From contig JAWKNW010000006.1 in the NCBI GenBank assembly GCA_041391505.1, positions 124,001 through 188,000 of the forward strand: DNA of 64,000 bases, read 5' to 3'. The DNA comes from Rhodothermales bacterium (GTDB lineage: Bacteria; Bacteroidota; Rhodothermia; Rhodothermales; JAHQVL01). Each line of letters starts with the position of its first letter. Positions within the stretch are counted from its first letter, which is position 1. Shown here in pieces: positions 17,519 through 25,702 of this stretch. The notes beneath the pieces are model-generated. The model was not told where the DNA came from and did not search any database. It saw only the letters and a list, made by a program, of their open reading frames with translations. The translations under genes were made by a program, and so were the position numbers.

Positions 17519-18850
17519 TCAACCGAGTTTCCGACGATCGAACCACCGTTCGCCGATATTCATGTTTACAATGATCTTGTAAAATGATTCTCGGACATAA
17601 CCGAAGTCCGTGTTGCCTCGCCGGCCTACCTCAAACCCGATATCAATGTGCGTGCCGGGGAACAGGGTGGGCAGGCTCAGACCCCCCGTGAGGGCCATTG
17701 TCTTGAAACTCACGCCGGTTTGCGGGACCACGTATCCTGAATCTGTATACCCGCCTAGACGGTAGGCGGCTCGTTTAAAGTACGGATCCAGGGGATTGAC
17801 GGTGGGCATGAACTCCAGGCCGGCCGAAAAACGGGTCCGTTTGTCGAGCAGCGAGGCGCCGTCGGGCGAAAAGCCGGCCAGCGCGAGGTCGCCGTCGAGT
17901 TGATCCCAGGGCTCGATCGTCCCATCCACCACGAATGTCCAGCGCCGGTTCAGGTAATACGCCAGACCCATGTTGGCCCGCAACGGGACGTTGAGTTTAC
18001 CATCGACCGGCGTACCGAGGGTGTCCGGTTCGGCGGCGGAGCCCGTCGTCACCGTCTGCGTGCCATCGAGCCGCGTCCGCGTGGACAGGCTGATACCTAC
18101 GGTGATGGCGTCCTGGTCGGACGTCAGCTCGCGGAACGTGAACAGTCCGCCCAGCGAGCCCGAAAAGCCGGCGAGACGCGTGGAGAGGTTGAGGCGCGTG
18201 GAGGCAAAGTCGCCCGAATTGAACTCGGTGAACCGGGATTCCTGCAGGATGCCGAAGTTGAAATTGACGGCGCCGCCGAGGCTGACGTTTTTGTTGACCC
18301 GGTAGCCGATGCCCGTGGTGATCGTCTGCAACCCGCCGCTGCCCTCAAACCGGATGCTGTAGGCGGCGGGGTCGGTGAGGGTGGGATCGTCGATGATCAC
18401 CTGGTTGCGCAATACACTGTGCGCGACGCGCGAATACGGGGTAAAGGCGGCCACGAAGCCCATCTTGCCCTGTTTCATCGGGAAGCTGAACTGAAAGGCT
18501 CCGAGCAGGCTCGAATTCAGCCGGCTGCTCGTCCCGGAGGCGTCTTCAATGTCGAGCCCCTGGAACGTGACGCCGCCGGCGAGCCGGGTGATCACCTGAT
18601 CCGCCCACGAGCCTGGATTGGCGAGGTTGACGTAGTTGAAGCTCGAAAGCGCCGTGCCGCCGCCGCCCATCGCCTGGACCTGGGAGGAGCCGTTCGTGTA
18701 CAGTTCGCCCAGCCCGAAGCGGGAATAAACGGAGCCGTCGCTGTTCTGCTGGGCCCGGGCGGCGCCCGGAACGCACAAGGCGCCCAGCGCGAGGCCGATT
18801 ACGAGACCGAAGCGGCTGAAGGACGAGATCGAGGAAAGCGACATAAACAT
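17519..18850 (-). CDS. Outer-membrane beta-barrel protein, OmpP1/FadL-like
   Basis: Predicted outer-membrane protein of 443 aa. The signal peptide (FGLVIGLALGALCVPGAARA, cut before QQNSDG) is followed by SVYSRFGLGELYTNGSSQVQ and a Gly-rich AMGGGGTAL turn, typical of the OmpP1/FadL-like barrel family of Bacteroidota, then amphipathic strands to the end. A second ATG (18844) could also serve. Directly downstream (31-base gap) of a DUF4270 lipoprotein gene. Transport substrate is unknown; the FadL resemblance does not prove fatty-acid uptake. Confidence 0.8.
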   Translation of the reverse strand: MFMSLSSISSFSRFGLVIGLALGALCVPGAARAQQNSDGSVYSRFGLGELYTNGSSQVQAMGGGGTALSSFNYVNLANPGSWADQVITRLAGGVTFQGLDIEDASGTSSRLNSSLLGAFQFSFPMKQGKMGFVAAFTPYSRVAHSVLRNQVIIDDPTLTDPAAYSIRFEGSGGLQTITTGIGYRVNKNVSLGGAVNFNFGILQESRFTEFNSGDFASTRLNLSTRLAGFSGSLGGLFTFRELTSDQDAITVGISLSTRTRLDGTQTVTTGSAAEPDTLGTPVDGKLNVPLRANMGLAYYLNRRWTFVVDGTIEPWDQLDGDLALAGFSPDGASLLDKRTRFSAGLEFMPTVNPLDPYFKRAAYRLGGYTDSGYVVPQTGVSFKTMALTGGLSLPTLFPGTHIDIGFEVGRRGNTDFGYVRESFYKIIVNMNIGERWFDRRKLG

Positions 18851-18881
18851 GCGAGCGAACGGTGCGGAAGGAGGCGTGCGA

Positions 18882-20045
18882 TCAGTTCAGCGGGGTGGAG
18901 GTCACAAACAGCCGGGGCGGATTCGAGACGGACGACGTGTCGTGCAGGACGATCGTGTCGAGCGTGTTGCCCGTTGTCGTGAGGAACCGAAGCTCGTAGT
19001 GATCGAAAGGATCGGCGCCCAGGAGGATGCTTTGCAGCGCCTGCCGGAATGTCGGGGAGGTAAAATCCATCGTGACATCGTCATCCCGCATCGCGCCGAC
19101 GGCCAGGATGACCGGCGATTGGTCGGGAATGACGCCGTACAGCACCAGGCTCTCCAGCTCGGGTCGCACGAAACCCGGCGGATCGTTCGCGAAAACCAGG
19201 GTGTCCATCGTGATCTCCAGGGCGGCGCGATTGATGGACTGCCCTTCGAACGCGTTCACGTCGAAGTCGAACAGCAGGTTGGGGCCGATTCCTTGCTGGA
19301 GGACGGTGAGGCCGGGCGGCACAGCGACCGAATCTACGCGCGTGTAGGCGGAAAGCCCTTTCGTCGCGAGGAAGGTGACGGTGTCGGTGCCTACGATGCC
19401 GCGAAGATTGGATTGGGACGTGATGGTGTCGTAAAACCCGATGATGGCGCTGCCGGACACCGGGCGGATCTGGAAGCCGTGAAAGGATTGTCCGAACGTC
19501 GTGCTCCGGAAGGTGGTGTCCCGTTCGGCCTCGTAAAAGCTGGCCGGCAGCGGGATCAGGACCACGTCGTCGTTGGGCTGCATGGAGAACTGCAGGATCT
19601 CGGGGCCGACGGGCGGCAGGTTCTCCGGCGTCATGCCGGTAGTCGTGAATTCGTCCAGCACCTCATGCAGCGCAAACGTCATCGTCTGGGACGTGTCGCC
19701 GTAGACGCTGGCCTTTTCGAGGCGGAGGAGCAGGCCGTCGATCGGGCCGTCCTTGTAGGCCTGGGTCAACACGAGGTTTTCGAGGAAGTCGATGTAGCCG
19801 ACAGCGTTCATGCGTCCGACAACGGGGTCATTCACATCGCCGGCGAGCATGACGGTGGCATTTTCCACAACGCCATCCACCGGAGCCGTCGTGAACTGAC
19901 CGAATTCGACGCGTTGAACGACGGGAACGCCGCCATCGGTACCCACGAGGTCCAGGCCAACGGCTGAGGGGTCTTCGCAAGCGCTCAGCATAACGATTCC
20001 GGCGCCCAGCACGACGGCAAGGTAGATCGGTCGAAAAGAAACCAT
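18882..20045 (-). CDS. DUF4270-type lipoprotein
   Basis: Surface or periplasmic lipoprotein of 387 aa. The N-terminus has a hydrophobic helix (IYLAVVLGAGIVML) and lipobox LSAC with Cys at about residue 23, followed by EDPSAVGLDLVG, which fits DUF4270 proteins ('C...d.s.iG.dl...'). The rest is beta-rich with repeated 'DTV.F/DTIVL' segments and no enzymatic motif. DUF4270 genes next to a GT5-type glycogen synthase gene are a recurring Bacteroidota arrangement as I remember it, and that is what is seen here. First gene after the terminator that follows the GT5-like gene. Function is unknown. Confidence 0.75.
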   Translation of the reverse strand: MVSFRPIYLAVVLGAGIVMLSACEDPSAVGLDLVGTDGGVPVVQRVEFGQFTTAPVDGVVENATVMLAGDVNDPVVGRMNAVGYIDFLENLVLTQAYKDGPIDGLLLRLEKASVYGDTSQTMTFALHEVLDEFTTTGMTPENLPPVGPEILQFSMQPNDDVVLIPLPASFYEAERDTTFRSTTFGQSFHGFQIRPVSGSAIIGFYDTITSQSNLRGIVGTDTVTFLATKGLSAYTRVDSVAVPPGLTVLQQGIGPNLLFDFDVNAFEGQSINRAALEITMDTLVFANDPPGFVRPELESLVLYGVIPDQSPVILAVGAMRDDDVTMDFTSPTFRQALQSILLGADPFDHYELRFLTTTGNTLDTIVLHDTSSVSNPPRLFVTSTPLN

Positions 20046-20170
20046 GCGTGATGGCGGGTTTTCACCGCCAGGTTACTTATAAAAGGGGCCGCGTCCGGCA
20101 GGAGCGACGCGTAGGGTGTGTGGTAGTAACGAAGGAGGTGGGTAAATCGTATGCCGTGATCTTCGTTTCG

Positions 20171-20205
20171 CGAAAAACCCCAGAGGTGGGCCCCTGGGGT
20201 TTTCG
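20171..20205 (-). terminator. Strong terminator after GT5-like gene (works both ways by symmetry)
   Basis: AAAACCCCAG and CTGGGGTTTT form a 10-bp stem flanked by A- and T-runs, 33 bases past the stop of the GT5-like gene. It separates that gene from the DUF4270 gene. Confidence 0.9.
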
Positions 20206-20237
20206 GGAGATGTCAATGCGTGAACGGGTGGCAGGTT

Positions 20238-21002
20238 TCAAACGACCACTTCATTCAAAACCTGTTCATAGAGCTGAGCCGCCTGTTCCTTCAGGCCGTC
20301 GAGGTCCGGAACGAACTGAATGCCCCCTTTGGCCGAGCCATTGGCGGAAGGGGGGTGGATGGTCATGTCGGCAATCCGGCTGCCCAGGTCGATCAGGCTG
20401 AGGCTGGGGCCCGGGATTCCATCCGGATACGCCAGTTCGGACAGGAACGCGGTGTTTACCGGGTTGTCGGGGGAATCGACGCCCGGGGTGTACACGCTGC
20501 GGGCCTTGGCGAAGATCGGATCTTCGGCGAACTCGGTGCGAAGCAGCAGCGGAGTGAGCGAACTCAGCCAGCCCAGGCAATGGACGATATCGGGCTGCCA
20601 TCCCAGATTTCGGATCGTCTGGAGGACGGAGCGCGAAAAGAAGTAGGCTCGCTCGGCGTTGTCGTCAAACACCCCGCCTTCACGGTCCGACAAGATCCCT
20701 TTCCGCTTGAAAAAGTTCGTGTTGTCCATGAAGTAGACCTGCAACCGGATGCCCGGGATCGAGGCTACCTTGACCTTGAGGGGTTCTTTCTGGCCATTGA
20801 TACGGATATCGTTCCCCGACAGGCGGATGACCTCGTGCAGCCGATTCTTGCGCTCGCTGATGAGGCCGTAACGGGGCATCATGATCCGTACTTCAAAGTC
20901 CCCGGATTCCTGCAGCTGCTCCGGGATATGGCGTGCGATTTGAGCTATTTCTGTAGCGTTGGCAAAAGGAGCGACCTCTTCAGATACAAATAAGATCCTC
21001 AT
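20238..21002 (-). CDS. Single-domain GT5 'glycogen/starch synthase' homologue, probably not catalytic
   Basis: Protein of 254 aa covering only the N-terminal Rossmann half of GT5 starch/glycogen synthases (MRILFVSEEVAPFA; MMPRYGLISERKNRLHEV; RLQVYFMDNTNFFKRKG; WQPDIVHCLGWLSSLTP). The ADP-glucose-binding KxGGL-type motif expected at residues 15-20 is replaced by NATEIAQIA, and the C-terminal glucosyltransferase half is missing. The single-domain form is the normal Bacteroidota version, not a truncation, as far as I know. Real glycogen synthesis from it is doubtful; it may be a structural or regulatory pseudoenzyme. Starts at ATG 21002, ends at a strong terminator. A genuine glgC lies 4.7 kb away. 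Confidence 0.8.
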   Translation of the reverse strand: MRILFVSEEVAPFANATEIAQIARHIPEQLQESGDFEVRIMMPRYGLISERKNRLHEVIRLSGNDIRINGQKEPLKVKVASIPGIRLQVYFMDNTNFFKRKGILSDREGGVFDDNAERAYFFSRSVLQTIRNLGWQPDIVHCLGWLSSLTPLLLRTEFAEDPIFAKARSVYTPGVDSPDNPVNTAFLSELAYPDGIPGPSLSLIDLGSRIADMTIHPPSANGSAKGGIQFVPDLDGLKEQAAQLYEQVLNEVVV

Positions 21003-21277
21003 ATAAGATGGCTAACTTCTGTGTGTTGGGGTTGACAGAAAGGCTACAGGCTCGAAAGGCCTATTTGGTGGGGACCCGTCTGCATCGCTACAGCGGCGTG
21101 CCGGAATCCGGCCGACGAGAACGAGCACAAAGGTACTGAAAAAGCGTTTTCAAGACAAGTTTTTTACTCAATGAGAAACAAGACGGCGCGTTCCGCTATG
21201 AATCCGCGGCTTATGGGGGGCGTAGAACCCTCTGATCATCGCCGAATAAGCGGTCTCGAACCAATGAGAGGTGACCT

Positions 21278-21739
21278 GTGAACGGATCGGATTCTGACGC
21301 CCTTTTTCCCGGAATGCCGGGTTCTCCGAACGCGCTGGTATTGTTCGACGGGGTCTGCAACCTGTGCAACGGATCGATCAACTTCGTGATCGATCGGGAC
21401 GAGGCGGGGTATTTCAAGTTCGCGGCCTTGCAATCGGACGCGGCGGCGCCGGCCCTGGCGCGGTGCGGGCGCGAATCGGGCACGCTGGATAGCATCGTGC
21501 TCGTCGAAAACGGACGCTGCTACAGCCGTTCCACCGCCGCGCTGCGCATCGCGCGACGCATGCCGGCCCTGTGGCCGATGCTTTACGCGGCGATCGTCAT
21601 CCCGCGTCCCATCCGCGACGCGGTGTACGACTGGATCGCCCGTAACCGGTACCGCTGGTTCGGGCGCACCGAATCCTGCCGCATCCCCACGCCGGACCTT
21701 CGCAGCCGGTTCGTCGAGGATCCCGTGCTCGAGGACTAA
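21278..21739 (+). CDS. DCC family thiol-disulfide oxidoreductase-like protein
   Basis: Small protein of 153 aa of the DCC (DUF393) family. The name-giving motif is present as LFDGVCNLCNGSINFVIDRD near residues 21-40, resembling a CxxC thioredoxin-like site, followed by FKFAALQSDAA and SIVLVENGRCYSRSTAALRI, both typical. No signal peptide. Start is GTG 21278 with GAGAGGTG about 7 bases upstream. The redox role is inferred from the CxxC motif; partners are unknown. It lies alone on the plus strand between two minus-strand genes. Confidence 0.88.
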   Translation: MNGSDSDALFPGMPGSPNALVLFDGVCNLCNGSINFVIDRDEAGYFKFAALQSDAAAPALARCGRESGTLDSIVLVENGRCYSRSTAALRIARRMPALWPMLYAAIVIPRPIRDAVYDWIARNRYRWFGRTESCRIPTPDLRSRFVEDPVLED

Positions 21740-21748
21740 GCCAGGCGC

Positions 21749-24700
21749 TCAGTTCTCGCCGGCCGTTTGCTGCAGCAACTCGAAGTACCGTTTGATCAGC
21801 TCCTCGTAATCGGCCGAGTAGCCGCTTTCGAGCGCTTCGATCAGCGCCTTGCGCAGGGATTCGGCTTCCTGGGAGGCCGGCAGGGCAGTAGGACTGTCGC
21901 GCGGCGTGGATTCCCCGATACGTCCCTCGCGCTTGTTTTCGCGTCCTCGCTCCTGCATCGAGCGGGTGGCGTCGAGCATGCGGCTGAGGATCTGCTGCTG
22001 CCGCTCCAGGGTCCGCCGGCCCGGCTGGGCGCGCTGCAGCTCCTGGATCGTCTCTTCCATCTGCTCCGCGATCTTGTTGAGATCGCCCATCATCTTGCCG
22101 CGCAGCTCCGGGTTGCGGCTCAGGCTCTTGACTTCCGATCGTATGGACTCCTGCTGGGCCGCCATCTGCCGGAGCCGCTCCTGCATGTCCTGTGAAAGCC
22201 GGTTGCCCTGCATCTGGTTGAGCATCTGCTGAATCTGCTGATTCAGCTGCTGTTGCTGCTGGGCGGCGTTCTGTAGCTGCTCGGTCATCTGCTGCATCGA
22301 CATGCCGCTGCCCGAGCCCGAACTCTGCATGTTCATCATCTGATCGAGCAGGTCGGAGAGCAGGAGCGCGAGTTCGTTGAGATGCATCATGGCGCTCTTC
22401 TGATGCGCCGCGGCCTGGCCGGACATCCGCTCGGCCATGGCGTCGGTGGCGGAGGTCATGGCGCGCAGCGCCTCGCCGGCCTGTTGCTGCACCTCGCGGG
22501 TCATGTGGGGGATATCTTTCGCCAGCTTCTGCAACGAGTCGCTCACGACCGCCGCGCCCTCGCCGAGCTCGACCTGCGCCTGGGAGAACTGGCGTAGCGC
22601 CGGGCTGTCCGGCGACAGATCGCGTACCGCGTTGATCAGATCTTCCTGCTCCTGCGACAGCGTGAGGATATCGCTCAGGGCGCGCCGGAGCGCGGCGATG
22701 TTGATCTGGATCTGGGAGCCTTCCATGCCCTGTTGCATCTGCTGGAGCTGTTGCTGCATCTGCTGTAACTGCTGCTGCATTTGCTGCTGCTGCTGCTGGG
22801 CCTGGTTGAGCTGGTTCTGGCGCAGCTGTTCGGCGTTCTGCTGCATCTGCTGCGGGAGCTGTTCTTCCTGCACCTGCTCATTGAGCTGCTGCATCTCGTC
22901 GGTGGGAGCCTGTTTGAGCTCGTCCATGCGCTCCTTGATCTGCTCGAGGAGCTGCTCCAGCTGCTGCATTTCCTCGCTGGACATCTCCTGCTGCTTCGCG
23001 AGCTGCTCCTGGGGCGTCGACGGCTCGCCGGCCTGCTGCTGTTCCTGCTGCGAGGGGTTCTGTTCGCCGTTTTCCTGCGGATCGCCCTGCTGAGGGTCCT
23101 GCTGTTCGCCCTGCTGATCCTGCTGCTCGCCCTGAGAGTCCTGCTGTTCGCCCTGCTGCGGGTCCTGTTGTTCGCCTTCGGCGGGCTCTTCACCTTCCCG
23201 GGGCTCGCCATCCGCCTTTTCGCCGGCGTCCTCAGGATTCTCGGACTCGGCGTTTTCAGCATCCGGCGCCTCGTCGGTCGGCTGGTCCTCCAGTTCGGCG
23301 GTTTTCTCCCGGATTTCCTGCTGCTGTTCGGCCAGATCTTCGGCGCGTCGGGCGGCCTCCTCGAGGTCTTGCTGGACGCGGATCTGCTTGAACAGTTCGA
23401 GCGTGCGTTCGAGGCGCTGCTGGTACTGCTCCTCGTTGAACTCGAAGTTCTGCAGGGATTCCTGCATCTGCTGGAGATTCAGTTCCTGCATGGCCTCCTG
23501 GAGCTGGTTGAGGGCCTCCATCAGCTCCGGCGAATTGATCTCCTCGACCACCTTCTGCATCTCCTGATACATCTCCATCGTCCGGTCGGACGCGAGGTCG
23601 TTCTGCTCCATGCGGTCGACCATCTCCTCGAAGGCCTGGTTGAGATCTTCCGCCTGCTGTTCGAGCGACGACTGCTTCTCCTTGAGCTGGTCGAGCTGGC
23701 GCTGGTCCTCCCAGTCGCTCTCCTGCTTCGTCCGCAGCTCGTCGCGCAATTCCTGGAACTGTTCGCGGATCTGGCGCGCCTCTTCCATCATCGCCTCCAT
23801 GTCGCTTTCGGCGGCGTCTTCGGTTTCGTCGAGCTTTTCATACTGCTCGGCGATCGAGGGGAGGCGCAGCTGGAGCGTGGCGCTGCGGGTGCTCTTGTAG
23901 CCGGCGACCGAGTCGTTGTCCCAGACCTGGACATAATATTCGATGACATCGCCGGGCACGGGGTCGATCGGCGTGTCGCGCCGAAGATCCCAGCCGTGGA
24001 CGATCTCCTGGTCCAGCTCGTAGGGTGCGAGGCCGCCGAGCTGAATCGCGCTGAAGGTCTCCGCCGGCGCGCCGAAACGCGACTCGGCGAGCCGGTAATA
24101 GAGCGCAAGCCGGCTGAAGCCGAAGTCGTCCGCCAGTCGGAGGCGAAGCTGCGTGGCCAGTGACTCGTTGAGTTCGGAGACGGTGGACGGCTCCGTCACG
24201 ATCACGCTCGGCAGCGCGTCCTGGACGACGCGCACTGTATATTCGATGGGGTCGCTGTTCTGGTTGCCCCGAGCGTCGACGAACGAGAGGTGGTAGGTCT
24301 CATCCTGGCGGAGCGTGAATCCCCCCTCGGCCGCCGTGCGGTCCAGCGACAGGGTGTCGCGTTGTCCGTCGCTGTGGACGATGTAGCCGCCGGCCAGCTC
24401 CTGCCCGCTCACGATGACCTCCAGGTCGGCGCGGGTGCCGGCCAGCGCCTGGATATCGCCCACGTTGGGGTCGAGGCGCTGGGGCGGGATGCGCGCGTAG
24501 CGGGGGAACGTGAGGCCAACCTGCATCGAGCGCACGAGGGGGCGTTCGGTGATTTCGGCGGTGAACCAGGCGGATGTCACCTCGCCGGCACGGAGCCGGT
24601 AGCGAAACGAGTGGCGGACGTTGAGCAGGCGATGCTCGTACCGGTACGTCGAATCGGCGCGCAGCGTCTCGGTCGTGACGAGGTCTTCCGACAGGTTCTG

Positions 24701-25414
24701 CATCTCGATCGACGCCGCGGCCGGCTGTTGCGCGCCGATGGCCCGGGCGCGGATCGTCAGCGAGTCGCCGCGCATGAGTTCGATGTCGCCGGGTTCGACG
24801 AGCAGCTGAAAAGGCGCCGGCCGGTCGAAATGCGTCCCGGGGGTCAGCAGGCGGTGGGATGCGCCCAGAAAGGCGCCGGGGGCGGCGAGGAGGAAGATCA
24901 CCACGCCGGCGACGGGCACGAGCGCAAACCGCGAGGCGCGTTTCGCCCGCTCGTACGAGACCACCTGTTCCATGGGCACCGGCTCGATGCCGCGGCCCAG
25001 GGAGGCGACGGCATGGTCGATGAACGAGGGGGGAGACGGACTCGTTCGCCCCGCCGCAAGCTGGAGGAGGTTCGTGAGCCGGTCGGACACTTCCGGAAAC
25101 CGCCGGCCGATTTCCCGCGCGATCTGCTCTTCGGACGGGCCGCGGAGCCAGCCGGCCATGCGGAGGAGCGGGCGCACCATAAACCAGTAGGCCAGCCCGA
25201 CCGCCACGACCACGATCGACCAGAACAGCGCCTTCCGAAACGCGGTGTCGAGCCAGAGGCTGGCCTCGATGGCGACGGAGAGCAACCAGACCGCCGCGAG
25301 GGCGCCCAGGAAAAAGACGCCGCCCCAGGCCATTTCGGCAAGTTGCTGCCGGCGAGCGATCGCCTGCAAACGTGCGCGGATCGATGTGATCAAGGCCTGT
25401 GATTTTTCGCTCAT
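21749..25414 (-). CDS. DUF4175-type giant membrane protein with Gln-rich coiled-coil tail
   Basis: Protein of 1221 aa. Two N-terminal TM helices (about 28-48 and 64-82) and a third near 165-188 anchor it in the inner membrane. A beta-rich periplasmic region (about 190-500; FPRYARIPPQRLDPNVGDIQ) is followed by long coiled coils from about 525 (many Glu/Gln/Leu heptads) and a very Gln/Glu-rich stretch with repeated GEQQD-type units. The layout agrees with the DUF4175 family of Bacteroidota and Alphaproteobacteria. Function is not established; the size and coiled coils suggest a mechanical or scaffolding envelope role (inference). The gene stops 9 bases from the converging DCC gene. Confidence 0.78.
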   Translation of the reverse strand: MSEKSQALITSIRARLQAIARRQQLAEMAWGGVFFLGALAAVWLLSVAIEASLWLDTAFRKALFWSIVVVAVGLAYWFMVRPLLRMAGWLRGPSEEQIAREIGRRFPEVSDRLTNLLQLAAGRTSPSPPSFIDHAVASLGRGIEPVPMEQVVSYERAKRASRFALVPVAGVVIFLLAAPGAFLGASHRLLTPGTHFDRPAPFQLLVEPGDIELMRGDSLTIRARAIGAQQPAAASIEMQNLSEDLVTTETLRADSTYRYEHRLLNVRHSFRYRLRAGEVTSAWFTAEITERPLVRSMQVGLTFPRYARIPPQRLDPNVGDIQALAGTRADLEVIVSGQELAGGYIVHSDGQRDTLSLDRTAAEGGFTLRQDETYHLSFVDARGNQNSDPIEYTVRVVQDALPSVIVTEPSTVSELNESLATQLRLRLADDFGFSRLALYYRLAESRFGAPAETFSAIQLGGLAPYELDQEIVHGWDLRRDTPIDPVPGDVIEYYVQVWDNDSVAGYKSTRSATLQLRLPSIAEQYEKLDETEDAAESDMEAMMEEARQIREQFQELRDELRTKQESDWEDQRQLDQLKEKQSSLEQQAEDLNQAFEEMVDRMEQNDLASDRTMEMYQEMQKVVEEINSPELMEALNQLQEAMQELNLQQMQESLQNFEFNEEQYQQRLERTLELFKQIRVQQDLEEAARRAEDLAEQQQEIREKTAELEDQPTDEAPDAENAESENPEDAGEKADGEPREGEEPAEGEQQDPQQGEQQDSQGEQQDQQGEQQDPQQGDPQENGEQNPSQQEQQQAGEPSTPQEQLAKQQEMSSEEMQQLEQLLEQIKERMDELKQAPTDEMQQLNEQVQEEQLPQQMQQNAEQLRQNQLNQAQQQQQQMQQQLQQMQQQLQQMQQGMEGSQIQINIAALRRALSDILTLSQEQEDLINAVRDLSPDSPALRQFSQAQVELGEGAAVVSDSLQKLAKDIPHMTREVQQQAGEALRAMTSATDAMAERMSGQAAAHQKSAMMHLNELALLLSDLLDQMMNMQSSGSGSGMSMQQMTEQLQNAAQQQQQLNQQIQQMLNQMQGNRLSQDMQERLRQMAAQQESIRSEVKSLSRNPELRGKMMGDLNKIAEQMEETIQELQRAQPGRRTLERQQQILSRMLDATRSMQERGRENKREGRIGESTPRDSPTALPASQEAESLRKALIEALESGYSADYEELIKRYFELLQQTAGEN
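23060..23178 (-). repeat. In-frame GEQQD-type repeat inside the DUF4175 gene
   Basis: Tandem imperfect units of GEQQDPQQ / GEQQDSQ / GEQQDQQ encode a low-complexity acidic-polar linker. The DNA is built from CAGCAG and GGCGAACAG codon blocks, prone to slippage-driven length change. Confidence 0.75.
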
Positions 25415-25566
25415 GGTAATACCCGGCGCGGCGACGCGGTAAGAAGAATGGAACCTGTATGCTCTACCACGGGACAGGGCCCGGGTTTCAGGCGGTCGGC
25501 AGCATATCGCATTCCAGAATGAAGCGAAGCGCTTTCATAAAGGTTAACGCGGCGGGGAAGCACGGA

Positions 25567-25594
25567 TTGTGTTGCGCGCAACTTTACCTATATT
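25567..25594 (+). promoter_or_regulatory. Candidate promoter of glgC
   Basis: TTGTGT, 16 bases, then TATATT, lying about 108 bases before the glgC ATG in the 288-base divergent gap from the DUF4175 gene. Spacing and both hexamers are close to a sigma-70-type promoter. Predicted only. Confidence 0.4.
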
Positions 25595-25702
25595 CCGACT
25601 ACCCACCAGGGAAGTATGGTTGTATTGTTCGATGTCCTGCCCGGACCCCAGAGGTTTGCCACCAGAACGGGCGACGCGTCGGATCTAAAGCAGAGGCTTG
25701 TC

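Noticed and set aside
22781..24163. Long open frame on the plus strand opposite the DUF4175 gene
   Set aside because: Leu-rich low-complexity product that mirrors the Gln/Glu codons of the real gene (CAG read as CTG). No start signal or family likeness.
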